This document shows positions 1 to 8,203 of a stretch of 49,411 nt of DNA, piece after piece. The DNA is from an uncultured Prevotella sp. (lineage in GTDB: Bacteria; Bacteroidota; Bacteroidia; Bacteroidales; Bacteroidaceae): NCBI GenBank assembly GCA_900315695.1, contig ONAE01000006.1, positions 1 to 49,411 on the forward strand, given 5' to 3'. The translations under genes and the position numbers were made by a program. The notes beneath the pieces were generated by a model. That model saw nothing but the letters and a program-made list of their open reading frames with translations. It made no database searches and had not been told where the DNA came from. Numbering within the stretch: the first letter of the stretch is position 1; each line of letters starts with the position of its first letter.

Positions 1-207
1 ATTGTTAAATACCGACCCAGCCGGAGCCTTTCGCACAATTTCCTCCAGAACCATATTCTCATACTCACTGTCTGGAAGCAGTTTGTTGAGATTATCCACA
101 TACGCCTGAAGATGTTTCCCATGATGGAAACCAATTGTCTCTTTACTAATCACCGGTTCCAATGCCTCCGGTGCATACGGCAATGCCATCAATTCATATT
201 TCTTCAT
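1..207 (-). CDS. sodB: Superoxide dismutase (Fe/Mn), N-terminal part, cut by window edge
   Basis: The first 69 codons of an Fe/Mn superoxide dismutase, reading off the left edge. It begins [20 protein letters not shown] and carries the family block [18 protein letters not shown]. In E. coli SodB numbering the first His of HHGKH corresponds to the N-terminal metal ligand, and it is present (residue 28). The enzyme dismutates superoxide to peroxide and oxygen in the cytoplasm. The ATG at 207 fits the usual N-terminus of the family. The rest of the alpha-hairpin and the C-terminal metal-binding domain lie outside the window, so metal preference cannot be judged. It is read away from the neighbouring transposase relic. 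Confidence 0.9.
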   Translation of the reverse strand, partial: MKKYELMALPYAPEALEPVISKETIGFHHGKHLQAYVDNLNKLLPDSEYENMVLEEIVRKAPAGSVFNN

Positions 208-254
208 ATCAATAGTTTTAGTTTGTTCTTACTCCTACCATCTTCCTTCTTACA

Positions 255-1117
255 TTATACATCTTTAGGCCATCTTTGTGGCACATACCCATAATACCCC
301 CTCAAAAACCGCTGCACCGCCTCCTGCTGGCGCTGCTGGTTCTGCATCCACTCATTGTATTCCCTCAACAGACGCTGAAAGTGTTCTGCTCTCTCCTGCC
401 CGTCGATGGAGTTACACATCTGCTCTGCTATTTGAGGAGGGAAGTTATTCCTGATGAGAGCCTTCTGCGCCTCATTAGCAATCTTATTCCCTACAATGTT
501 ATATAAGTCCTGTATGGTAACACTTATCTTTACGCCCTCATCGAGGTCAAGACATTGCACAGCGGCGCCTCAACCAGTTCCTTCAGCTCGTCAAGACTCA
601 TCCGCTTCAGTATAGCATTAGTGGCACAAAGCCCCAGTGCCCCAGGAACCTCACCCGTATATTATTTCCAGCTACACCAGTCATAATCGCCCACCTTGCT
701 CACTATCCCAGCCTTCGTCGGGTTCTGATGGATGTATCTCAGCAACGTCACAAAGTAAGCCATATCGTTCACCGGTTCGCTCTTAAAACGGTCTTGGAAC
801 ACGTGGCCAGAGCGAGAGTACTTCTGATTATAGTACATGGCATACATCACAGTCAGATGCTTGATGGTGCAGCCTATATCCTCCTGATTCACGCGCAGCA
901 ACAAATGTACATGGTTCGACATCAGACAGTAGGCATAAAACGTGCAGAGAGGCGGCAGGCGGTTGCCCAGATCATCATACTGTTCCAGCATCTGCTGCAT
1001 GCATCTGAGCATACGCATATAGTCCTCCGCATCCTCGAAGATATCCTGCCTGTTGATGCCCCGAAGCATCACGTGGTAGATACCCGTTCCCGATTCCTTC
1101 CTCGCCTGTCGCGGCAT
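255..1117 (-). pseudogene. REP-associated Y1 (HUH) transposase, decayed
   Basis: The first 151 codons (1117 to 662) encode a TnpA_REP/IS200-like single-strand transposase. They show the N-terminal MPRQARKESGTGIYHVMLRG, the HUH metal motif in MSNHVHLLL and the tyrosine-bearing helix around LLRYIHQNP. A TAA stop interrupts the frame at 662. Reading past it gives family-like sequence (LCATNAILKRMSLDELKEL), and near 560-570 one base is missing, so the tail continues in another frame (from the GTG at 560) as CLDLDEGVKISVTIQDLY to a stop at 255. The stop plus the frameshift make the gene non-functional. The 101-residue tail would be a spurious 'hypothetical protein' if annotated alone. The element abuts a truncated aminotransferase. 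Confidence 0.8.
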
Positions 1118-1127
1118 ATATCACTTA

Positions 1128-2162
1128 ATGACTTTTATTCCTTACAGGATACTTCTAGGGGCTACGCCGGTGCTGGTGGATTCGGAGCCTGATACGTGGA
1201 ATATCGATCCGGAGTTGCTGGAGGAGGCGATCCTTGACCGCAAGGCTAAAACTGGTAAGTATCCAAAAGCTATCGTGCCTGTGGCGCTGTATGGTATGCC
1301 GTATAAGGCTGATCGTATCATGGAGATTGCGAATAAGTACGGCATCCCTGTGGTGGAGGATGCGGCTGAGGGCTTTGGTTCTCGCTACAAGGGGCAGATG
1401 CTGGGTACGTTTGGTAAATATGGCGTACTGTCGTTTAATGGTAATAAGATGATTACGACTTCTGGTGGTGGCGCGCTGATTACGGAGGATGAGGAACACT
1501 GGCGTGAGATTATGATGTATGCCACTCAGTATCGTGAGAGCTATCCATACTATCAGCATGAGAAGATTGGCTACAACTACCGTATGTCCAACATCTGTGC
1601 TGGTATCGGTCGTGGTCAGATGACGGTGGTTGACCAGCACTTAGCACACCACAAGCACGTGCAGGCTCTCTATGAGGATCTGTTGAAGGATGTGCCAGGA
1701 GTACATGTGCACTCGCAGCCGAATCCGAGATCTCTCGACTACGCTCGAGATGACAAGGAGGAAGTGCCTGTTTACGATTCTAACTATTGGCTTTGCACCA
1801 TTACTATTGATGAGGATGTGAAGGTGAAAGGGCAGGAGAATGCCTATAAGACTATCGTGACTGGAGCTGTTGGTGGTGCTGCAGGTGTCATCCATGCAGC
1901 AGAGTCTGCTCATACCGACTGTGAGCCTAATGCCAATGTAGAAGCTATGCGTGTAGCACTCGACAAAGCGCAGATTGAGGCTCGCCCTGTGTGGAAGCCG
2001 ATGCATAAGCAGCCCTGTTATAAGGATGTTCCTGCTTATGTAAATGGGGTATCCGAAGCCATCTTCAAAGTGGGTATGTGTCTGCCTGCAGGGCCGTATG
2101 TCTCGGACGATGATGTCAAGTACATTGTCGAAACCATTAAAGCTGCGATTGAGCGAGCATAA
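1128..2162 (+). pseudogene. DegT/PglE-like sugar aminotransferase, 5'-truncated
   Basis: About 330 residues of a PLP-dependent DegT/DnrJ/EryC1-family aminotransferase, which puts an amino group on a nucleotide-linked keto sugar. The recognisable part starts at LGATPVLVDSE (about 1155). VEDAAEGFGSRYKG and LSFNGNKMITTSGGG follow, the latter carrying the PLP lysine, then WKPMHKQPCYKD near the C-terminus. Intact members have roughly 80 more residues in front, including part of the PLP-phosphate site. Here that portion is replaced by the transposase relic, so the start at 1128 is not natural. Residues around NPRSLDYARDDKE come from a 29-bp dispersed repeat lying in frame (1727-1755). It is read opposite to the capsule operon and looks like a leftover of a former sugar locus. 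Confidence 0.75.
1727..1755 (+). repeat. 29-bp palindromic dispersed repeat, copy inside an aminotransferase gene
   Basis: The core starts GAGATCTCTCGACTACGCTC and ends GAGATGACA, with an inverted repeat TCTCGA/TCGAGA around a 6-nt loop. Relatives lie at 32315-32343 (opposite strand) and 41313-41349. Here it is in frame and contributes about ten residues (around SLDYARDD) to the protein. Confidence 0.75.
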
Positions 2163-2296
2163 AGCAAAGTTCACTTTAGCCTTATCGAGTGTAAGCAGGT
2201 TCGAGCAAAGCTCAAGGCAAACATCATGTCATGAGATACCTTAAGGCCCTTGGGCAAATTTGTGCCTACTTATTTTGGCCGCAGTGGGGGAAGAAG

Positions 2297-2331
2297 AAAT
2301 CCGATTGTCGATAAGACAGTCGGATTTCTTT
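2297..2331. terminator. Bidirectional intrinsic terminator
   Basis: The arms AATCCGATTGTC and GACAGTCGGATT surround a GATAA loop, with one G-T wobble. CTTTATAT follows on the plus strand and CTTCTT on the minus strand. It lies between the convergent aminotransferase relic and the beta-helix gene, so it can serve both. Confidence 0.7.
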
Positions 2332-2338
2332 ATATAGA

Positions 2339-4267
2339 TTATTTTACTTGTGTACCCATTGCATCTACCCAAGCAGAACCATTCCACCAAATAGTTCTTG
2401 CAGGTGATATGTCTGTACAAAAAGTGCTATACCCTATAGGCATAGGGCTAAAAGAAGGTCTTTTCTTTCCGTGTAATATAGTATTAATGTCAGGAATCAG
2501 AATGTCCTGTAATGAAATAGTATCTCCGTCCTTATAAATTCTTGGTCCAGCCACAATCTCATCGTCTTTGTTACTCTTCATTAATAATATATTTCTCCCT
2601 GTAGCATAAGGATTCTGTTTGAATACAACGAGCCCTCCCTTATAAGCGTCATAACTAGATTGCCTTCCAGAACCATTAACGTAAAAACCGATATTACCAG
2701 ATCCCGTTGCATAGAATACGGCGGTTAATGGTGCAATAGAAGTGATTGAAGTTTCTGCTGTATAGGACAAATTAGAAATAGAGATTTTGGAACCGATAAT
2801 ATTTCCTTTTCTGAATGATTTGTTATCAGAACTATCTGGCCCAATATTATATTCTTTAAATACCACAAAAGTCCCATAATCTTCTGCAGGAATCCAATTT
2901 AGATTAAAACCTTTAAATGTATCAATATAACAATAATATATAACAGAATCATCTGTAAAATCATTAAAATGGTCACTTGCATATAAGATACATCTTGATA
3001 AAAATACTTTAACCTTTTCATTAAAGAAGTTGTTTTTAATGGTTACTACATTAGCCGAGTGTGTATTTTTGACTGTTATAGCGGTTTTACCGTTAGCCTC
3101 AAAGTAATTGTTTGTTATTGTAGTGCTTCCTTTTACTGTATGAACATATATCGGAGAAGGCTGTCCTTCCAAGATATTGTTATCAATAATAACAGGCCCT
3201 AATGCGTTATTAATATAAATACATTTTCTTCCACCTTGCTCTAGATTACAATCTTTTATTATACAGTTGACAAGGGTCTGGTGAGATGCTGTATCAGAAT
3301 CTGCAAATACAACACTGTTACAATTATATGCCAAACATTTGCTAACTGTCAAATCTCCAACCATAGTATTTGCATAATCGGCAAATATATAAATGCAATA
3401 TCCAAGACCTACAAATTCACACTCCTCAACAATAGAAACTCTTCCTGGAGCTCCAGCGGCACTACATTTTATAAACGATGATGAACTTGATGATAGTCCT
3501 ATAACTTTTATATTGTGAATTGCAAAATTACAGAATTTCGCAGTTCCACTTCCAGCTCTACCTATCATTTCAAAAGAAGTGTTAGCTCCCATAACAATAA
3601 GAGAAGGTGATGTTGGAGTAGAATGTCCAGAACCACCAAGAAGTTCCCTACTGTTATGATGATAACCAATAATATTAAGGTCGTATTCTGTTGTGATTTT
3701 TGTGCCAATATAATACTGGCCTACAAGATTGATGTGCATACCGTTGTAATACCGGCCAATCAAATCAATTGCTCTTTTAAATGCAAAAGCATTGTCTGTT
3801 CCTGTTTTAGTTTCCTCATCAAAGTCAGATACACCACCAACCCATCTAACATCTATATATGGTAACTCAAAACCTCTCCCAAGAGTATTATTAAAGATAT
3901 TGTAAGTAACATCAGTATTAATCTTTGTCCTTGTACCAGTAACTTTGTATGTATTACCAGTAGCATTCATAATACTCCCCCCTTCAAACTGTAAGATACA
4001 ATTCTCTGGAATAGTAATATCCTCTGCCAGCACAAAGTCATATTGAATGATAAAGATGGTGTTGGCATTTGGTACTCGGTGACCTGCCTCGCCCTTATAG
4101 AACATGTCCTGAGTAAGGGTGTTCACATTGTTTACCATGTTCTTCTCAAGAACAATCCTTCCCATACCGTCGTTGGAATATTCTCTTGTAGCTGCAGCGG
4201 CTTCTACAGTCAAACTTGAAAAACTAATAGATAAACATGCCAGAATAGCAAAAATGAATTTCTTCAT
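2339..4267 (-). CDS. Secreted right-handed beta-helix (pectate-lyase-fold) protein
   Basis: A 642-residue protein taken from the ATG at 4267, because a good signal peptide follows it (MKKFIFAILACLSISFSSL, cleavage near VEA-AAA). An upstream in-frame start at 4354 would bury this signal and lies across the promoter. After a head region with TIPENCILQFEGGS, the body is a series of short Asn-rich repeats (for example VIIDNNILEG, TTITNNYFEANG, VTIKNNFFNE) typical of parallel beta-helices such as pectate lyases, phage tailspikes and polysaccharide depolymerases. The C-terminus has ARTIWWNGSAWVDAMG, a motif I associate with Bacteroidales tail-fibre-like and surface proteins. No catalytic residues can be assigned. 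It lies just downstream of the capsule operon but has its own promoter. It may bind or cleave polysaccharide; that is inference. Confidence 0.75.
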   Translation of the reverse strand: MKKFIFAILACLSISFSSLTVEAAAATREYSNDGMGRIVLEKNMVNNVNTLTQDMFYKGEAGHRVPNANTIFIIQYDFVLAEDITIPENCILQFEGGSIMNATGNTYKVTGTRTKINTDVTYNIFNNTLGRGFELPYIDVRWVGGVSDFDEETKTGTDNAFAFKRAIDLIGRYYNGMHINLVGQYYIGTKITTEYDLNIIGYHHNSRELLGGSGHSTPTSPSLIVMGANTSFEMIGRAGSGTAKFCNFAIHNIKVIGLSSSSSSFIKCSAAGAPGRVSIVEECEFVGLGYCIYIFADYANTMVGDLTVSKCLAYNCNSVVFADSDTASHQTLVNCIIKDCNLEQGGRKCIYINNALGPVIIDNNILEGQPSPIYVHTVKGSTTITNNYFEANGKTAITVKNTHSANVVTIKNNFFNEKVKVFLSRCILYASDHFNDFTDDSVIYYCYIDTFKGFNLNWIPAEDYGTFVVFKEYNIGPDSSDNKSFRKGNIIGSKISISNLSYTAETSITSIAPLTAVFYATGSGNIGFYVNGSGRQSSYDAYKGGLVVFKQNPYATGRNILLMKSNKDDEIVAGPRIYKDGDTISLQDILIPDINTILHGKKRPSFSPMPIGYSTFCTDISPARTIWWNGSAWVDAMGTQVK

Positions 4268-4295
4268 AATGAAATTGGGTTTTAGTAATTTGTGG

Positions 4296-4326
4296 CAAAG
4301 ATATATAATTATTTGCAATCTTGCAA
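4296..4326 (-). promoter_or_regulatory. Bacteroidetes-type promoter for the beta-helix gene
   Basis: On the minus strand TTG, 20 nt, then TATCTTTG (4303-4296), matching the TTG/TAnnTTTG sigma consensus of this phylum. The start codon is about 28 nt further on. The 193-nt gap between wbuC and the beta-helix gene holds nothing else I can name. Confidence 0.75.
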
Positions 4327-4460
4327 GGATTAGATGTTTTTTGTTAGATGCCAAACGCCGTCCGGATTAACTCATACCGATCTCTCAGCTCCATGCTTAC
4401 GTTATTATAGTACTATATGTAGTTTATTGAATGCTTACAGATCAGTTTCTGCTCCTTTTG

Positions 4461-4895
4461 TTATTTTCCATACTTGCCGTCCTTCGCCTCAAAGATCGTG
4501 CTCGGCTCATGTACCTCTATCGAGTGCCAGGCTCCAAGAGGTACTTGTATGCCAAATATCTTTTCTCGCGGACAAACCCTGAATCGAGCCACCTCTGCAA
4601 AGCACGTCTCGTCAGCAGCGTTCTCACCATCATGAATAGGTCCACCTGCATCCATATTAGGCAGTTCTTCATAGAACACCCAATCCAAACACCCTTCAAG
4701 ACAAATCACACTCTCTGATGTTTTCAGATGCCGGTGTATCGGCACACGCGTCCCAGGCTCCAGGGCATTCAACATCCTTTGGCTCGTATCCTCTGCAGTA
4801 GTCCTTAGGTCAAAGTTCCGCCTAAGCCTCTCTGACTCCTTCGCTTTCTGATGCAGCTCAGAAAGCAGTTCCTTATTGATCAATTGAACATCCAT
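4461..4895 (-). CDS. wbuC: WbuC-family cupin metalloprotein
   Basis: A 144-residue protein starting at the ATG at 4895 (a TTG three codons upstream is the only alternative). It matches the WbuC cupin family found at the end of FucNAc-containing O-antigen clusters. It has the cupin metal motif in RVPIHRHLKTSESVICLEG (two His), a middle GIQVPLGAWHSIEVHE with a third His, and an N-terminal helix-rich extension. The exact reaction of WbuC proteins is not settled to my knowledge. Its position fits: fnlA-fnlB-fnlC-wbuB-wbuC is the order in the E. coli O26-type cluster, and here it ends the same set. It is the last gene of the operon, 15 nt after the initiating transferase gene. Confidence 0.8.
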   Translation of the reverse strand: MDVQLINKELLSELHQKAKESERLRRNFDLRTTAEDTSQRMLNALEPGTRVPIHRHLKTSESVICLEGCLDWVFYEELPNMDAGGPIHDGENAADETCFAEVARFRVCPREKIFGIQVPLGAWHSIEVHEPSTIFEAKDGKYGK

Positions 4896-4910
4896 CGTCT
4901 CCAAACCATG

Positions 4911-5960
4911 TCATTTCTTCAGCGATGCCAGATACTCCTCATGCAAATGATAATACTTCATCTTGAAGAGAATATATGCCACTCCTAACACCGACGCCAC
5001 ACACACGAAATAAATCCAGTGCGCCACAACCGTGTTTGGAATCAGATAAATCAATCCAAGGCTCACCGCCAATTGTAAACACATATACAGCAAACTCACC
5101 TTCACATGCCCAATCTTCAGCTCATTCACCATCAGCTGATAAGCATGTTTCCGATGCGCTTCCCCCAGGTTCTCATGCAGCATCACGCGATGACAGATCG
5201 TCAATACGCCATCCACGCCATAGACCAACAATAACAGAAGCAGATAAGTGATATCACCCGTCAGGAAGATCAACCTGCCAAGTGCAAACAGCATGATAAA
5301 CGCGATACCAATCGATCCCACATCCCCGGCAAAGCATTTCGCCTTACCCTTCGGTCTGAAATTGAAGATGCAAAACACCAACACCCCAATAACCGCCACA
5401 ATCAGATACGAGGGCTCGATAAAAGCCCCCTCTGCGAGAGATCCATTCACCAACAACAGTGGAATCAGCACCGCCAGACTATACCCTGCCGTAATCCCAT
5501 TAATCCCATCCATAAAGTTGATGATATTCGTGCCCCCTACACATACAATCAGCGAAACCAAAAAGAGCAACGCCCCCCAGTACCAGTTACCCGAAGAAAA
5601 AAGTCCTGCTCCACTGATGATTGGATACAGCATCAATGCCATCGCCAAAAACTGAACCACAAGTCTCACAGAGTCCGGCAACGACTTTACATCATCCCAG
5701 AAACTCACCCCCGCAATCATAATCAGACCAACCAAGAACGGCAGATAATCCCGCAACGTGGCCCAATCACCCTGCGCCGCCATCATCCCAGCCCAGGCAA
5801 TCATTGAGATCGCGAAGATAATGCCACCACCACGAAGCACAATCGTCGAATGCGATGACCGCTCATTGGGTTTATCGATGATATTAAAGTGGTCCGCTAT
5901 GCGGAAGTAAATTAGCTCCGATAATAATAGTAAAACCGCTATAATTATGTATTCTGTCAT
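4911..5960 (-). CDS. Undecaprenyl-phosphate sugar-1-phosphate transferase (WecA/WbpL-like)
   Basis: A 349-residue polytopic membrane protein of the MraY/WecA (GT4 phosphotransferase) superfamily. It transfers a HexNAc-1-phosphate from a UDP-sugar to undecaprenyl phosphate and so starts the repeat unit at the inner membrane. Family motifs in order: NERSSHSTIVLRGGG, the Asp pair in SFWDDVKSLPDS, NFMDGINGITAGYS, the Mg-site motif CFAGDVGSIGIAF, and the cytoplasmic HRKHAYQLM. About ten hydrophobic segments are visible. Pairing with the adjacent SDR gene (8-nt gap) recalls WbpV-WbpL or WbjF-WbpL in Pseudomonas, where a FucNAc-type sugar is used. The actual substrate is inferred only. Confidence 0.88.
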   Translation of the reverse strand: MTEYIIIAVLLLLSELIYFRIADHFNIIDKPNERSSHSTIVLRGGGIIFAISMIAWAGMMAAQGDWATLRDYLPFLVGLIMIAGVSFWDDVKSLPDSVRLVVQFLAMALMLYPIISGAGLFSSGNWYWGALLFLVSLIVCVGGTNIINFMDGINGITAGYSLAVLIPLLLVNGSLAEGAFIEPSYLIVAVIGVLVFCIFNFRPKGKAKCFAGDVGSIGIAFIMLFALGRLIFLTGDITYLLLLLLVYGVDGVLTICHRVMLHENLGEAHRKHAYQLMVNELKIGHVKVSLLYMCLQLAVSLGLIYLIPNTVVAHWIYFVCVASVLGVAYILFKMKYYHLHEEYLASLKK

Positions 5961-5968
5961 ATAGTAAA

Positions 5969-6961
5969 TTAGCTTTCCGCGAAGCTCTTGATAGTCTCCC
6001 TAAGCCCATCCTTAGCTCTCACAGGCATCTCCTTCATACCCAGGGCGGCCTTGATCTTGGCGTTGGATACCACATAGTTCTCGGTCAGTTTCTGCATGCG
6101 CTGGGTGTTCAGGGGCAGGTGGAGCACGTCACCAATCTTGGCAAAGCCGTTCATCAGGTCGCGGGGGATGTTCCAGATATGCGCCTTCTTGCCTAGAGCA
6201 TTGCATATCACCTCAATCAGTTCGTTGGTGGATAGTGCCTCATCATCACCCATGTGATAGATGCCGCAGGGCACATCCTTGGTCAACAATCCCTTGATCA
6301 CCTCCTGCAGATTACCGATGCTCGTAAACGAACGTCTGTTCTTGAAGGCACCAAGTGGCCAAGGCATCCCTTTGCTCACCACACCATAGAGCAAGTTCAG
6401 ATTACCCTTGTTGCCAGGACCGTGAATCATACACGGACGCATGATGTACACCTTCTTTCCATCCGCCACAGCATCCTCATCCGTAAAGTTATGGAACGGG
6501 CGCTTCAATGCCACCGGTGCAAATTTCTCAATGATATAGTTCTCTGCCGCAATCTTCGATTCTCCATAAGGCCCTACAGGTGTAGGGATGCATTCCTCTG
6601 TCAGGAACTCACCTTCCACTCTATCTGCCGCACTCTTCACCGTTGAGAACTGTATGAACTTCTTGGCAGTAGGATGTGCCAAATACCAGTCGAATATTTT
6701 CTGCGTCAAGCCGGTATTCACCTTGAAATACACATCTGCCGCACTCTGATTCTTCACATCGTGCGCCTTACCAGCCAAGTGAATGATGGCATCCACATTA
6801 GGAATTTCCTTACCATCCAGATGCTCCCATCCGAAAGTGAATTTCACCCCATCTTTCTGCGGCGCAATAATATCCAGTCCAAATATCTCGTGCTCCTTCG
6901 AAAGCGCCTTCACCAGATTCGAGCCCACAAACCCGTGGACACCAGTAATCAGAATTTTCAT
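5969..6961 (-). CDS. NAD-dependent epimerase/dehydratase (SDR), probable nucleotide-sugar 4-reductase
   Basis: A 330-residue extended SDR. The N-terminal Rossmann motif is ITGVHGFVGSNL, the catalytic region has FSTVKSAAD followed by PYGESKIAAENY (Tyr-x3-Lys), and CMIHGPGNKGNL is typical of sugar-nucleotide epimerases and reductases. It is encoded between wbuB and the WecA/WbpL-like gene, the place of WbjF or WbpV in Pseudomonas O-antigen clusters, where such enzymes reduce a UDP-4-keto-6-deoxy-HexNAc to the sugar used by the initiating transferase. No WbpM-like membrane 4,6-dehydratase is present in this window, so that substrate would have to be made elsewhere, or the enzyme acts differently. 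Gaps of 6 and 8 nt to its neighbours indicate co-transcription. Confidence 0.82.
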   Translation of the reverse strand: MKILITGVHGFVGSNLVKALSKEHEIFGLDIIAPQKDGVKFTFGWEHLDGKEIPNVDAIIHLAGKAHDVKNQSAADVYFKVNTGLTQKIFDWYLAHPTAKKFIQFSTVKSAADRVEGEFLTEECIPTPVGPYGESKIAAENYIIEKFAPVALKRPFHNFTDEDAVADGKKVYIMRPCMIHGPGNKGNLNLLYGVVSKGMPWPLGAFKNRRSFTSIGNLQEVIKGLLTKDVPCGIYHMGDDEALSTNELIEVICNALGKKAHIWNIPRDLMNGFAKIGDVLHLPLNTQRMQKLTENYVVSNAKIKAALGMKEMPVRAKDGLRETIKSFAES

Positions 6962-6967
6962 TTTGCA

Positions 6968-8203
6968 TTATTCTCCAATCAATTCTTTAACGAGATCGGC
7001 ATACTTACTAGTCACAATCTCTTTTGTATAGCTCTCTTGTATGGCCTTCAATCCTCGCTTACCCATCTTCCGAAGATCTTCCTTCGTTACATGGTGTAAC
7101 CATTCTGACATCTCTTGTACCTTTTTCACCGAATCCTTTTCTGTCACGATTTTAACGCATCCCTTATCCTCCAAGAAATTAACGATTGGTGTATTCTTTC
7201 CAGAAAGCACCAACAGCGGTCTTTCACAGGCCATAATTGTATATACCTTTGAAGGAAATCCATCACCTTCCATCTTTGGGCTCATAAAGATAAAATTGAT
7301 GTCACTATAAGATAGAATATATGGCATTAAGTTTCTAGGCTGGTAAGGTAAAACCCTAACATTCCTCAAACCACGCTTTTGTGACTCCTCTTCAAGATAT
7401 TGTTTCTTGACGCCTTCTCCAATAATGACATACTCGACCTCTATATCCTGTGTCTTCTCCGCCAACTCCAATAGAGGATCCCAGTCTTGAGCAAAACCTA
7501 TATTACCAGCATAAAGCAATTTGATCTTATCATTAACAGGAAAAGTATTTTTATCCAAATATCCTTCCCATTGATATTCATGATACAATTCTGTATCTAC
7601 AAAATTGGGGATGATTCTGAGTTTACTCTTATCCTCAAACCGATCTATTATGGTATCATGAAAAACCTGATCAATGGTTGTCACTGTATCTGAACCATTA
7701 TACACTTTATGCTCTAACCAACTCAACGCATTCTGAGCCATACCTGGCTTTAACTTCAAAATATCAGGGTAGATTTCCTGCACATTATACACAACCTTGC
7801 AACCTTTCACCTTACCTAAGATGAGATTAATTGCACCAATCGTCAATGGTGGTGATGGAGATAATATCAAATCAACTTTCTTAATGCATAGTCCCAGTAT
7901 AAGTGCCACTATATGCCAATATACAAACCCCCAAAGACGCAATAAGGTACTCTTGAACTTTTTCTGGGGCACATGGTACACTGTGATGCCGTTAAAGTTG
8001 CTCACTTTGCATATGCCCCACACTTTCCAATGAAGAGGCTGCTCGGCCAACTGTTCATGCACCAAATTAAAATGTGGCGTCGCAGTAAGTACCACGACGT
8101 CATATCCTTGCTCTTTTAGCTTCAACGCGATATCATTATACAGGTATGCTGTCGAGACACCGTCCGGACTAAAAATCAAGCTATGTATTAATACTCTTTT
8201 CAT
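6968..8203 (-). CDS. wbuB: Glycosyltransferase family 4, WbuB-like (probable L-FucNAc transferase)
   Basis: A 411-residue GT-B glycosyltransferase of the WbuB type. The N-terminal domain has IHSLIFSPDGVSTAYLYNDI and the long hydrophobic surface segment around WGFVYWHIVALILGL, thought to contact the membrane. The C-terminal domain has LLYAGNIGFAQDWDPLLE and the sugar-nucleotide signature EGDGFPSKVYTIMACERPLL. WbuB-like enzymes follow the UDP-L-FucNAc genes in E. coli and Pseudomonas (WbjE) clusters and are thought to add L-FucNAc as an early sugar. Its ATG directly follows the TAA of fnlC with no gap, so expression is coupled. Specificity is inferred from this context. Confidence 0.85.
   Translation of the reverse strand: MKRVLIHSLIFSPDGVSTAYLYNDIALKLKEQGYDVVVLTATPHFNLVHEQLAEQPLHWKVWGICKVSNFNGITVYHVPQKKFKSTLLRLWGFVYWHIVALILGLCIKKVDLILSPSPPLTIGAINLILGKVKGCKVVYNVQEIYPDILKLKPGMAQNALSWLEHKVYNGSDTVTTIDQVFHDTIIDRFEDKSKLRIIPNFVDTELYHEYQWEGYLDKNTFPVNDKIKLLYAGNIGFAQDWDPLLELAEKTQDIEVEYVIIGEGVKKQYLEEESQKRGLRNVRVLPYQPRNLMPYILSYSDINFIFMSPKMEGDGFPSKVYTIMACERPLLVLSGKNTPIVNFLEDKGCVKIVTEKDSVKKVQEMSEWLHHVTKEDLRKMGKRGLKAIQESYTKEIVTSKYADLVKELIGE

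Noticed and set aside
728-1192. 154-codon plus-strand open frame
   Set aside because: Antisense shadow of the transposase relic; low-complexity His/Arg-rich translation.
4343-4393. 16-codon minus-strand frame (MELRDRYELIRTAFGI) between wbuC and the beta-helix gene
   Set aside because: Too short, no coupling to wbuC, overlaps nothing recognisable; cannot be supported as a gene.
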